A stretch of DNA of 64,000 nucleotides from Acerihabitans sp047324305 (GTDB taxonomy: Bacteria; Pseudomonadota; Gammaproteobacteria; Enterobacterales; Enterobacteriaceae). The DNA is taken from contig NZ_CP178740.1 in assembly GCF_047324305.1 (NCBI RefSeq), forward strand, positions 3,534,001-3,598,000, in the 5' to 3' direction. The notes beneath the pieces were generated by a model. That model was not told the DNA's origin. It ran no database searches and saw only the letters and a program-made list of their open reading frames with translations. A program made the position numbers and the translations under genes. Positions 42,317 through 50,247 of the stretch are shown here, one piece after another (the stretch's first letter is position 1; every line of letters starts with the position of its first letter).

Positions 42317-43360
42317 CTATGGCCGATCGCTACCCACCCGCACCACCAGCTTGCCGAAGTTCTTGCCCTCCAACAAGCCGATAAAGGCCTGCGGCGCTTG
42401 CTCCAGCCCATCGACGATGTCCTCGCGCATCCGCACCTTGCCTTCTCTCACCCAAGGCCCCATCGCCTGGATAAATTCGTCGTAACGGTGGCCGTAGTCC
42501 AGGGTAATGATATACCCCTGCATCCGTATGCGTTTGCGCAACAGCAGCGCCTGTAAATAGGGCAGGCGATCCTTGCCGTCGGGCAAGTTTTGCATATTGT
42601 AGTTGGCAATCAGCCCGCACAATGGGATACGGGCGGAGGTATTGAGCAGTGGCAGCACCGCATCGAACACCGCGCCGCCGACGTTCTCGAAATAAATATC
42701 GATGCCGTCCGGGCAGGCCCGCGCCAGCTGGCCGGCGAAATCCGCGTCGCGGCGATCGAGGCAGACGTCAAATCCCAGCGTCTCCACCGCGTAGCGGCAT
42801 TTATCCTTGCCGCCGGCGATACCCACCGTGCGGCAGCCCTTCAGCCGCGCCACCTGGCCGACCACCGAGCCTACCGCGCCGCTGGCGGCGGCCACCACCA
42901 GTGTTTCGCCGGCTTTAGGCTGGCCGATATCCATCAGGCCCATATAGGCGGTAAAACCGGGCATACCCAGCACGCCCAGCGCCCATGAGGGATGCTCCAG
43001 AAGATCGCCCTGAAGCTTTTTTACGTCGCTGCCGTCGGTCAGGGCATAATCCTGCCAGCCGCTGTAGCTCAGCACCCACTCACCGGGCACAAAATCAGGA
43101 TGGTTGCTGGCCTCGACGCGCGCCACCGTACCGGCGCCCATCACCGCGTCCAGCGCCACCGGCGCCGAGTAGGATTCGGCGTCGTTCATCCGCCCGCGCA
43201 TATAGGGATCGAGCGACAAATAAACGGTGCGCAGCAGCACTTGACCCGCGCCCGGCTGCGGTACCGCGGCGGTTTCCAGACGGAAATTATCCGGCACCGG
43301 CGCGCCCGCCGGACGGGAGGCCAGGACAATGCGCCGGTTGATGTGTTTATTCTGGTTCAT
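42317..43360 (-). CDS. curA: NADP-dependent medium-chain reductase CurA
   Basis: This 347-residue zinc-independent medium-chain dehydrogenase/reductase matches the leukotriene B4 12-hydroxydehydrogenase/CurA group that reduces conjugated double bonds (curcumin reductase in E. coli, 345 residues). Visible: RIVLASRPAGAPVPDNF at the start, LSLDPYMRGRM (about 49-59), the NADP-binding AAASGAVGSVVGQVARLKG (about 157-175), and GIDIYFENVGGAVFDAVLP (about 218-236). No catalytic zinc cysteines are seen. Its location upstream of the DJ-1 gene suggests a detoxification unit (inference). Confidence 0.88.
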   Translation of the reverse strand: MNQNKHINRRIVLASRPAGAPVPDNFRLETAAVPQPGAGQVLLRTVYLSLDPYMRGRMNDAESYSAPVALDAVMGAGTVARVEASNHPDFVPGEWVLSYSGWQDYALTDGSDVKKLQGDLLEHPSWALGVLGMPGFTAYMGLMDIGQPKAGETLVVAAASGAVGSVVGQVARLKGCRTVGIAGGKDKCRYAVETLGFDVCLDRRDADFAGQLARACPDGIDIYFENVGGAVFDAVLPLLNTSARIPLCGLIANYNMQNLPDGKDRLPYLQALLLRKRIRMQGYIITLDYGHRYDEFIQAMGPWVREGKVRMREDIVDGLEQAPQAFIGLLEGKNFGKLVVRVGSDRP

Positions 43361-43462
43361 CTGATTTCCCTGTTTTCTTGTTTAAAGACATCAGGCCAAG
43401 TGTTGATCATAGTGCATGGTCCCTTAGCCTGCTCAGCCGGCCGCCCTTATCATCAGGGGCAC

Positions 43463-44749
43463 TCAGGCGGAAAAATGGGCCGGTTCGTCCAGCGACGCGG
43501 CAAGCGCGCTTATCAGCTGGGACAGCTGTCGTGCTGGCATAATATAGGGCGGCATCAGATAAATTAAGCGGCCAAACGGGCGGATCCACACGCCGCGGTC
43601 GACAAAAAAGCGCTGCAGCGCCGCCATATTAACCGGCGAACGCGTTTCAACCACGCCGATGGCGCCCAGCACCCGCGCATCGACCACCTGCGGATGGTCA
43701 CGCAACGGCAGCAGCCCCGCCTGCAGTTGCCGTTCAATCGCCGCCACCTGCGCCGGCCAATCGCCTTGTTCCAGCAGCGCCAGGCTGGCGTTGGCGGCGG
43801 CGCAGGCCAGCGGATTGGCCATAAAAGTCGGGCCATGCATAAAACAGCCCGCCTCGCCGTTGCTGATGGTATCGGCTACCGCGCGGGTGGCCAGGGTGGC
43901 GGACAGGGTCAGGTAACCGCCGGTCAACGCTTTGCCCAGGCACATGATATCCGGCGTGACGCCGGCATGCTCACAGGCGAACAGCTTGCCGGTGCGGCCG
44001 AAACCGGTGGCAATCTCATCGGCGATCAGCAGCGTATCGTAGCGATCGCACAGTTCACGCACCCGCCGCAGGTAGGTGGGATGATAAAATCGCATGCCCC
44101 CGGCGCCCTGCACTATGGGTTCCAGGATCACCGCCGCCGGCCGTTCCCCGCCGGCCAGCAGGGCGGCAAGCTCATCGGCATCCTCTTCCCGCCACGCTTC
44201 GCCAAAACGGCACTGCGGCGCCGCGACAAAAGCATGTTGCGGCAGGTAACCCTGGTATAGCCGGTGCATGGACGTCTGCGGATCGCACACCGACATGGCG
44301 CCGAAGGTATCGCCATGATAGCCCCGGCGCAGGGTCACCAGGTGTTTGCGGCGCTCGCCCCGCGCCTGCCAGTATTGCAGCGCCATCTTAATCGCCACCT
44401 CCACCGCCACCGAGCCGGAATCCGCCAGGAATACACATTCCAGCGGCGCGGGCGTCATGGCGACCAGGCGACGGCAAAGCGCCACGGCCTGCGGGTGGGT
44501 AACGCCGCCGAACATCACGTGGGACATCTCCTGCAGCTGTGCGGCTACCGCCTGGTTGATGGCCGGATGGTTATAGCCATGGATCGCCGCCCACCAGGAG
44601 GACATGCCGTCCACCAGCCGGCGGCCGTCGGCAAGCTCCAGCTCGCAGCCCGCGGCGGCGACGACCGGATACACCGGAAGCGGGTGGGTCATGGAGGTAT
44701 AGGGATGCCAGATATGGCGTTGGTCGAAAATCAGATCGTCTGCAATCAT
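43463..44749 (-). CDS. bioA: Adenosylmethionine-8-amino-7-oxononanoate aminotransferase
   Basis: BioA makes 7,8-diaminopelargonate from KAPA in biotin synthesis, with S-adenosylmethionine as amino donor and PLP. The 428-residue class III aminotransferase has WHPYTSMTHPLPVYPV near the start, SSWWAAIHGYNHP, DSGSVAVEVAIKMA, DEIATGFGRTG and the PLP lysine in MCLGKALTGGYLTL (near 272). ATG 44749 is chosen; a TTG one codon upstream is possible. It is divergent from bioBFCD across a shared BirA operator. Confidence 0.96.
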   Translation of the reverse strand: MIADDLIFDQRHIWHPYTSMTHPLPVYPVVAAAGCELELADGRRLVDGMSSWWAAIHGYNHPAINQAVAAQLQEMSHVMFGGVTHPQAVALCRRLVAMTPAPLECVFLADSGSVAVEVAIKMALQYWQARGERRKHLVTLRRGYHGDTFGAMSVCDPQTSMHRLYQGYLPQHAFVAAPQCRFGEAWREEDADELAALLAGGERPAAVILEPIVQGAGGMRFYHPTYLRRVRELCDRYDTLLIADEIATGFGRTGKLFACEHAGVTPDIMCLGKALTGGYLTLSATLATRAVADTISNGEAGCFMHGPTFMANPLACAAANASLALLEQGDWPAQVAAIERQLQAGLLPLRDHPQVVDARVLGAIGVVETRSPVNMAALQRFFVDRGVWIRPFGRLIYLMPPYIMPARQLSQLISALAASLDEPAHFSA

Positions 44750-44756
44750 CAATGAG

Positions 44757-44790
44757 TTGTAAACCGGAATAGAGAATATTTGGTTGACAG
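44757..44790. promoter_or_regulatory. BirA operator between bioA and bioB
   Basis: TTGTAAACC (44757-44765), 16 bases, then GGTTGACAG (44782-44790) matches the BirA operator (TTGTAAACC-N16-GGTTTACAA), with a perfect left half and two mismatches on the right. The right half contains the TTGACA -35 (44784-44789) of a bioB promoter whose -10 is TACACT (44806-44811). Biotinyl-AMP-bound BirA would repress both directions. Confidence 0.88.
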
Positions 44791-44852
44791 TATAACGGCT
44801 TGACTTACACTAGCGAAACTATTTTAAGCCGGTAACGCGAGACGATAACCCC

Positions 44853-45890
44853 ATGCAACATAACCCGCGCTGGACATTGCAGCAGGCCCAGGCTTTGTTT
44901 GCCAAACCCTTTATGGATCTTATGTTTGAAGCGCAGACCGTTCACCGCCAGCACTTCGATCCCCATCAAATCCAGGTCAGCACGCTGCTGTCGATCAAAA
45001 CCGGCGCCTGTCCGGAGGATTGCAAATACTGCCCGCAAAGCGCCCGGTATAATACCGGCCTGGCGGCGGAGCAGCTGATGCAGGTGGAACAGGTGCTGAC
45101 GTCGGCGCAAAAGGCCAAGGCCGCCGGCTCCACCCGGTTTTGCATGGGCGCGGCCTGGAAAAACCCCCGCGATCGCGATATGCCCTATCTGGAGCAAATG
45201 GTGCAGGGCGTCAAGGCCATGGGCATGGAAACCTGCATGACCCTGGGCATGCTCAGCGAAACGCAGGCGCAACGGCTGGCGGCCGCCGGCCTGGATTTCT
45301 ACAATCATAACCTGGATACGTCGCCGGAATTCTACGGTTCGATCATCACCACCCGTACCTACCAGGATCGCTTGGATACCCTGGATAAAGTGCGCGGCGC
45401 GGGCATCAAGGTCTGCTCGGGCGGCATCGTCGGCCTGGGTGAAACCATCGCCGATCGCGCCGGCCTGCTGGTGCAGCTGGCCAACCTGCCGGAGCCGCCG
45501 GAAAGCGTGCCGATCAATATGCTGGTTAAGGTCAAGGGAACGCCGCTGGCGGAAAATGATGAAGTCGACGCGTTCGATTTTATCCGTACCATCGCGGTGG
45601 CGCGGATCATGATGCCCCGCTCCCATGTACGCCTGTCCGCCGGGCGCGAGCAGATGAGCGAGCAGACCCAGGCGATGTGCTTTATGGCGGGCGCCAATTC
45701 CATTTTTTACGGCTGCAAGCTGCTGACCACGCCCAATCCCGGGGAGGATCAGGATCTGGCGCTGTTTCGCAAACTCGGCCTTAATCCGCAGCACCACCAC
45801 ACCGACGCGGGAGATAACCGGCGCCAGCAGCAGCTGGCAGCACAGCTGCTGGCGGCCGATACGCCGCAATTTTACAACGCGGCGCGCTGA
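44853..45890 (+). CDS. bioB: Biotin synthase
   Basis: BioB inserts sulfur into dethiobiotin by radical SAM chemistry. The 345-residue enzyme has the CPEDCKYCPQS cluster motif (CxxxCxxC near residues 53-60), NHNLDTSPEFY, and the second [2Fe-2S] cysteines and arginine in later segments (ICSGGIVGLGE-like GIKVCSGGIVGLGET and AGREQMSEQ). ATG follows the promoter described at 44784. The stop overlaps bioF by one base, so bioBFCD is one operon. Confidence 0.97.
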   Translation: MQHNPRWTLQQAQALFAKPFMDLMFEAQTVHRQHFDPHQIQVSTLLSIKTGACPEDCKYCPQSARYNTGLAAEQLMQVEQVLTSAQKAKAAGSTRFCMGAAWKNPRDRDMPYLEQMVQGVKAMGMETCMTLGMLSETQAQRLAAAGLDFYNHNLDTSPEFYGSIITTRTYQDRLDTLDKVRGAGIKVCSGGIVGLGETIADRAGLLVQLANLPEPPESVPINMLVKVKGTPLAENDEVDAFDFIRTIAVARIMMPRSHVRLSAGREQMSEQTQAMCFMAGANSIFYGCKLLTTPNPGEDQDLALFRKLGLNPQHHHTDAGDNRRQQQLAAQLLAADTPQFYNAAR

Positions 45891-47047
45891 TGGACTGGGC
45901 TGACAAAATCGATCGGGGCCTGCGCGAGCGGCAACAGGCCGATGCCTACCGCAAGCGCCGGGCCGTCGCCGACGGCAATCACCGGCTGCTGGAATACCAG
46001 GGGCGCCGCTATCTGAATTTTTCCAGCAACGACTACCTGGGCCTGGCCCGCGATGCGCGCCTGGTCGCCGCCTGGCGCCACGGCGCGGCGCGCCACGGCG
46101 TAGGCAGCGGCGGCTCCGGCCATGTCACCGGCCACAGCGCGTGCCACGAGGCGCTGGAGCAACGGCTGGCCGCCTGGCTGGGCTACGAGCGCGCGCTGTT
46201 GTTTACCTCCGGCTATGCCGCCAACCAAGGGGCGATCTGCGCGCTGGCGGGCAAGGACGATCAGATCCTGGCGGATAAACTCAGCCATGCCTCCCTGCTG
46301 GAAGCCGCGTCGCATGCGCCGGCACAGCTGCGCCGTTTCCAGCATAATGACGCCGGTTCCCTGGCGCGGCTGGCGCAAACCTCGTGCCCGGGCGTGCGGC
46401 TGGCCGTCACCGAGGGCGTATTCAGCATGGACGGCGACGGCGCGCCGCTGGCCGCCTTGCACCAGGTTATGGGCGACGCCGGCGGCTGGCTGCTGGTTGA
46501 CGATGCCCATGGCTTCGGCGTCCTCGGCGAGCAGGGCAGGGGCAGCGCCTGGGCGCAGGGGTGCCATCCGGAACTGCTGGTGGTGACCTTCGGTAAAGCC
46601 GCCGGCGTGGGCGGCGCGGCGATATTATGCGCGCAGCCGGTGGCGGAATATCTGCTGCAGTTTGCCCGCCATCTTATCTACAGCACCGCCTTGCCCCCGG
46701 CCCAGGTGTGCGCTATCGACGCGTCCCTGGACGCCATCATCGCCGGTGATGCGCTTCGCGCCCGCCTGCAACGCAATATCGACCGGTTCCGCCAGGGCGC
46801 CGCCGGGCTGGGTTACCCGCTCGGCCGATCGGACACCGCTATCCAGCCGCTGCTGGTGGGGGATAATCAGTTGGCGCTGCGCCTCAGCGCCAGCCTGCGC
46901 GAACAAGGCTGCTGGCTTACCGCCATCCGGCCGCCAACGGTGCCGCCGGGCGGCGCCCGGCTGCGCATCACCCTCACCGCCGCGCATCAGGATGCGGATA
47001 TCGATAAATTACTGGAGGCCCTGGATCATGCACACCGATGCGCATAA
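45890..47047 (+). CDS. bioF: 8-amino-7-oxononanoate synthase
   Basis: BioF condenses pimeloyl-ACP with alanine to KAPA using PLP. The 385-residue protein shows YLNFSSNDYLGLARD, GSGGSGHVTGHSACHEALE, FTSGYAANQGA, VDDAHGFGVLG and the PLP lysine in VTFGKAAGVGGAA (near 232-244). Length equals E. coli (384). The start overlaps the bioB stop and the end overlaps bioC by 20 bases. Confidence 0.97.
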   Translation: MDWADKIDRGLRERQQADAYRKRRAVADGNHRLLEYQGRRYLNFSSNDYLGLARDARLVAAWRHGAARHGVGSGGSGHVTGHSACHEALEQRLAAWLGYERALLFTSGYAANQGAICALAGKDDQILADKLSHASLLEAASHAPAQLRRFQHNDAGSLARLAQTSCPGVRLAVTEGVFSMDGDGAPLAALHQVMGDAGGWLLVDDAHGFGVLGEQGRGSAWAQGCHPELLVVTFGKAAGVGGAAILCAQPVAEYLLQFARHLIYSTALPPAQVCAIDASLDAIIAGDALRARLQRNIDRFRQGAAGLGYPLGRSDTAIQPLLVGDNQLALRLSASLREQGCWLTAIRPPTVPPGGARLRITLTAAHQDADIDKLLEALDHAHRCA

Positions 47048-47786
47048 AGCGGGCATCGCCCGCGCCTTTAGCCGCGCAGCGGTGGGGTACGAACGCCATG
47101 CCGCCCTGCAGCGGGACAGCGGCGAACGTTTGATGGCGCTGCTGGGCGAACAGCCGGGGCGCCGCCTGCTGGATGCCGGCTGCGGCACCGGCTGGTTCAG
47201 CCGCCGCTGGCAGGAGGCCGGCAGCCGGGTGGTGGCGCTGGATCTCTCGCCCGCCATGCTCGCCGAGGCGCGGCGTAACCTATCGGCCGCGGCCTACCTG
47301 GCCGGCGATATCGAACGTTTGCCGCTGGCCGACGCCTGTGTGGACATCTGCTTTTCCAACCTGGCGGTACAGTGGTGTGACGACCTGCCCCGGGTACTGG
47401 CGGAGTTTTATCGGGTCACCCGCCCTGGCGGCCTGATTGCCCTTTCCACGCTGGCCGAGGGATCGCTTGGGGAATTGCAGCAGGCCTGGTCGCAGGTGGA
47501 CCAGGCGGTCCATATCAACCGCTTCCTGACGGCCGGGGCGATCGAGCGGGCGTTTTCGCCGTACCGCCACCGGCTGAGCGCGGCGCGCCATACCCTGCAT
47601 TATCCGCATCTGTCGGCGCTGCTGCACGGCCTGAAAGGCGTGGGCGCAGGTTACCTGCGTGACGGACGCACCCCCGGGCTGACCGGGCGGCAGCGTCTTG
47701 TACGTCTGGACGCGGCATGGCAACGGCAATCGGCGGGTTTGCCGCTGAGTTATCAGCTGATCTACGGCCTGATCTATCGGGACTGA
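47028..47786 (+). CDS. bioC: Malonyl-[acyl-carrier protein] O-methyltransferase
   Basis: BioC methylates malonyl-ACP to disguise it for fatty acid synthesis of the pimeloyl chain. The 252-residue class I methyltransferase has AFSRAAVGYERHAALQRDSG near the start, the SAM motif LLDAGCGTGWFSRRW (about 44-58), DIERLPLADACVDICFSNLAVQW (motifs II-III, split) and ends YGLIYRD. ATG 47028 follows CTGGAGGCCC and lies inside the end of bioF; the longer open frame upstream is the bioF shadow. bioD follows after five bases. Confidence 0.95.
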   Translation: MHTDAHKAGIARAFSRAAVGYERHAALQRDSGERLMALLGEQPGRRLLDAGCGTGWFSRRWQEAGSRVVALDLSPAMLAEARRNLSAAAYLAGDIERLPLADACVDICFSNLAVQWCDDLPRVLAEFYRVTRPGGLIALSTLAEGSLGELQQAWSQVDQAVHINRFLTAGAIERAFSPYRHRLSAARHTLHYPHLSALLHGLKGVGAGYLRDGRTPGLTGRQRLVRLDAAWQRQSAGLPLSYQLIYGLIYRD

Positions 47787-47791
47787 TTATC

Positions 47792-48529
47792 ATGACGAAA
47801 CGTTTTTTTATTACCGGCACCGATACCGATATCGGTAAAACCCTGGCTACCTGCGCCTTGCTACAGGCGGCGAAACGGGCCGGATGGCGCGCCGCGGGCT
47901 ATAAGCCGGTAGCCGCCGGCTGCCGGCAGACCGCCGACGGCGCGCGCAACGACGACGCGCTGGCGTTGCTGGCCGACAGCGGCATCAGCCTGCCCTATGC
48001 GCAGGTCAATCCGCTGGCCCTGCTGGCGGCGACCTCGCCCCACCTTGCCTGTAGGGATGAGGGCCGCACCCTTGATCCGGCCGTCATGTCGCAGGGATTG
48101 GACCGACTGGCGCGCCAGGCGCAGTGGGTGTTTGTCGAGGGCGCGGGGGGATGGTACACCCCGCTTGGCGACACCCTGACCTTTGACCAATGGGTGGCGG
48201 CCGAGCGTCTGCCGGTGATCCTGGTGGTCGGGCTGAAGCTCGGATGCATTAACCATGCGCTGTTGACGGCGCTGGCGATACGCCAGTGCGGACTGCCCCT
48301 GGCGGGGTGGATCGCCAACGATCTCTCGCCAGCGCCGCACCGGCGGGCCGACTACCTGGCGACGCTGCGCCAGCGGCTCGATGCGCCGCTGTTGGGTGAA
48401 ATACCCTGGCTGGCGGATCCGGGCACGGCTGCGCTTGCGGACTATATCGATCTTGGGCCATTGCTGGCGCGGCACGGCGCGCAGGGGGACGTTAGCGGTA
48501 CGGACGGGAACGGGGAAGGCAGGAGATGA
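47792..48529 (+). CDS. bioD: Dethiobiotin synthetase
   Basis: BioD closes the ureido ring of dethiobiotin with CO2 and ATP. The P-loop FITGTDTDIGKT (about 6-17), YKPVAAGC and VEGAGGWYTPLGD identify the family. ATG 47792 gives 245 residues; the C-terminal tail is about 20 residues longer than in E. coli (225) and low-complexity (GDVSGTDGNGEGRR). An upstream in-frame ATG at 47717 lies in bioC and is rejected. Confidence 0.95.
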   Translation: MTKRFFITGTDTDIGKTLATCALLQAAKRAGWRAAGYKPVAAGCRQTADGARNDDALALLADSGISLPYAQVNPLALLAATSPHLACRDEGRTLDPAVMSQGLDRLARQAQWVFVEGAGGWYTPLGDTLTFDQWVAAERLPVILVVGLKLGCINHALLTALAIRQCGLPLAGWIANDLSPAPHRRADYLATLRQRLDAPLLGEIPWLADPGTAALADYIDLGPLLARHGAQGDVSGTDGNGEGRR

Positions 48530-48537
48530 CAAGCACC

Positions 48538-48569
48538 GCCGGGACGTTAATGGCGCTGAATGTCCCGGC
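48538..48569 (+). terminator. Stem-loop after bioD
   Basis: GCCGGGAC (48538-48545) pairs perfectly with GTCCCGGC (48562-48569), eight bases after the bioD stop and before the convergent urtE-like gene. No T-run follows, so it may mark the 3' end rather than terminate alone. Confidence 0.5.
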
Positions 48570-48643
48570 CGTGGGGAAAAACCGCATGATAGCTTGCTGT
48601 GAAATGAGGCATAAACCGGCGTCTTATATTCGTCATTGATCTT

Positions 48644-49354
48644 TTATACGGCAAGATAGGTCTGGATAAGGCTTTCATCCAGCTGATCCAGCGTACCCTG
48701 CGCGACGTTACATCCGCCTTCCAGTAAACAAAACCGATCGCCGATGGCCGGCGTAAAGGGCAACTGCTGTTCCACCACCAGCAGCGTCAGGCCGAAATCG
48801 CGCTGCAGCCGCCGGATATTAACGCCTATCTCCTCCACGACCGACGGCTGGAAACCCCCGGTAGGCTCATCCAGGATCAGCAGTTCCGGTTCCAGCACCA
48901 GCGCGCGGGCAATGGCCAGCTGCTGTTGCCCGCTTTCCGTTAAATCCCCGGCGCGCTGATGGCGCATATTGTGCAGTCCCGGAAACAATTCGTACACCAT
49001 CGGGGGAACCTGGCGGGTTTTATTGCGGCCCGCCAAGAGGGCGACGCGCAGGTTCTCATCCACGCTCAGCTGCGAAAAGACCTGGCGGCCCTGGGGCACA
49101 TAACCGATCCCCAGCGCCGCGCGCCGCTCCACCGGATGCTGAAGTAAGTTCAGTTCCGCCTCTCCGGCCTGTTGCCAGGTTACGGTGCCGCTTGAGACCG
49201 GCAGATGACCCATGATACAGTTGATTAAAGTGGTCTTGCCGACGCCGTTGCGTCCCAAGACATAGGTACAGTGGCCGGCGGGCAGTTCCATGCTGATGTC
49301 CCGCAAGATCTGCTTTGACCCAAAAAACTGATTCACCGCGTGCAAACGTAACAT
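48644..49354 (-). CDS. urtE: Orphan ABC transporter ATPase, UrtE-like (urea transport)
   Basis: The 236-residue ATPase resembles UrtE, one of two ATPases of the urtABCDE urea importer: the start LHAVNQFFGSKQIL and LGRNGVGKTTLINCIMG (Walker A, about 34-41) are typical, as are IGYVPQGRQVFSQLSV and LILDEPTGGFQPS. LivF is the alternative. No urtA, urtB, urtC, urtD or urease gene is nearby. The ABC signature, normally LSGGQQQQ, reads LTESGQQQ, losing key Ser/Gly residues. The protein may therefore be non-functional or on the way to a pseudogene. Confidence 0.65.
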   Translation of the reverse strand: MLRLHAVNQFFGSKQILRDISMELPAGHCTYVLGRNGVGKTTLINCIMGHLPVSSGTVTWQQAGEAELNLLQHPVERRAALGIGYVPQGRQVFSQLSVDENLRVALLAGRNKTRQVPPMVYELFPGLHNMRHQRAGDLTESGQQQLAIARALVLEPELLILDEPTGGFQPSVVEEIGVNIRRLQRDFGLTLLVVEQQLPFTPAIGDRFCLLEGGCNVAQGTLDQLDESLIQTYLAV

Positions 49355-49830
49355 AAGAATCCTTCCTCCCTCTTTTCACTGTTATTTCACATTCATGATG
49401 GACGGTATCCTGTCGCTTGCGACTCACGGCTATCCGCCAGGCTTTAGCTCTTGCCAAATTTAGCAAGCAACTATCAGGCCAATCTTGGCGCAGCCGCGCA
49501 CGAGAGGGGGAGGGGGAGCATCGGGGCGGGGCGGGGGTACGCCGGCACAGCGAATCCGGGTAGGGCCCGTTGCAACCACGGCCTTTTGCCCGCTCACGGT
49601 GCCGGGAAAGTTTTCCATGGTGCAATTCAATAATCCGCGGCTAAACAAGCACTATACCGGTGCGTTAGCGGCTATTTTTGGCTAAAGACATTGACGCATT
49701 TGCTGGCAGGCATTAGTCCTTTTTGGCATAAGAAAAGTCTTATTGCAGATGAAAAATAGCTAAAAAAAGCCTCATTTGTCATTTGCCTGTCATCAATGTC
49801 GGCATTGCGGAACTCACGCCGCCAGCGGGG
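49355..49830. other. Non-coding stretch upstream of the orphan urtE-like gene
   Basis: No gene is supported here. A short inverted pair GCAC-TATACC-GGTGC (about 49650-49664) resembles an NtrC-type site, which would suit a nitrogen-regulated urea transporter promoter, but no sigma-54 promoter with correct spacing was found. The segment 49490-49560 is an unusual G-rich tract (GAGAGGGGGAGGGGGAGC). Possible scar of the deleted urt operon. Confidence 0.35.
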
Positions 49831-49839
49831 CGGTAAGAC

Positions 49840-49862
49840 TTATCCACTATTCCTGTGGATAA
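49840..49862. promoter_or_regulatory. Paired inverted DnaA boxes upstream of uvrB
   Basis: TTATCCACT (49840-49848, 8 of 9) and TGTGGATAA (49854-49862, perfect on the reverse strand) face each other across five bases. As recalled, E. coli uvrB also has a DnaA box near its distal promoter P3, so the arrangement seems conserved. They lie about 390 bases before the uvrB start. Confidence 0.6.
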
Positions 49863-49914
49863 CCGTGTGCATTAGGTTTAGAAAAGCCCGGCTAGACGAG
49901 AGCGGGCGCGGCCT

Positions 49915-49949
49915 CGTGGAGATTTGCCTGTATTCTCCACGTTTTTTTT
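49915..49949 (+). terminator. Strong intrinsic terminator upstream of uvrB with no annotated gene before it
   Basis: CGTGGAGA (49915-49922) pairs perfectly with TCTCCACG (49934-49941), followed directly by eight T residues (49942-49949). It is oriented rightward, but the nearest upstream plus-strand gene, bioD, ends 1.4 kb away behind an opposing gene. It must end a short transcript that starts nearby, probably just after the DnaA boxes. Confidence 0.85.
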
Positions 49950-49996
49950 AAATGTTATAAATACAAACGCTTAATTAAAATCAAGCGAATTTATAG

Positions 49997-50039
49997 GAGG
50001 CGCATCACCGATGTGTCAAATTGCATCATTAGGTGCCTC
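49997..50039 (+). other. Second hairpin in the uvrB leader
   Basis: GAGGCGC and its partner GGTGCCTC (with one G-U pair) enclose an inner GATG/CATC pair, followed by TTTATTAATTT. It could be a weaker terminator or attenuator between a distal and a proximal uvrB promoter. Confidence 0.4.
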
Positions 50040-50156
50040 TTTATTAATTTCATAACGATTTGTAATAAAATCACCCCTGGTACGATCCTGTCGGATCGAA
50101 CCGTACCGGCCGATGGGTCAATACTCTTGCACCCTTGAGCGGATAGCGTATTATAA

Positions 50157-50176
50157 TACTGGTTTTGTATCCAGTG
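50157..50176. promoter_or_regulatory. LexA (SOS) box of uvrB
   Basis: TACTG-GTTTTGTATC-CAGTG fits the LexA core CTG-N10-CAG exactly and overlaps a TATAAT -10 (50152-50157). It lies 72 bases before the uvrB ATG. E. coli uvrB is a known SOS gene with a similarly placed box. Confidence 0.88.
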
Positions 50177-50247
50177 CTATCGCGCTGGTAAAATCGCCGC
50201 TCTGTTTCCATACTCAAACATGTTCCTCAGCAGGTAGCCCACGAGAT

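Noticed and set aside
49390..49750. Sigma-54 promoter for the urtE-like gene
   Set aside because: TGGCA-type matches were found, but the spacing to the GC element is wrong (11 instead of 10).
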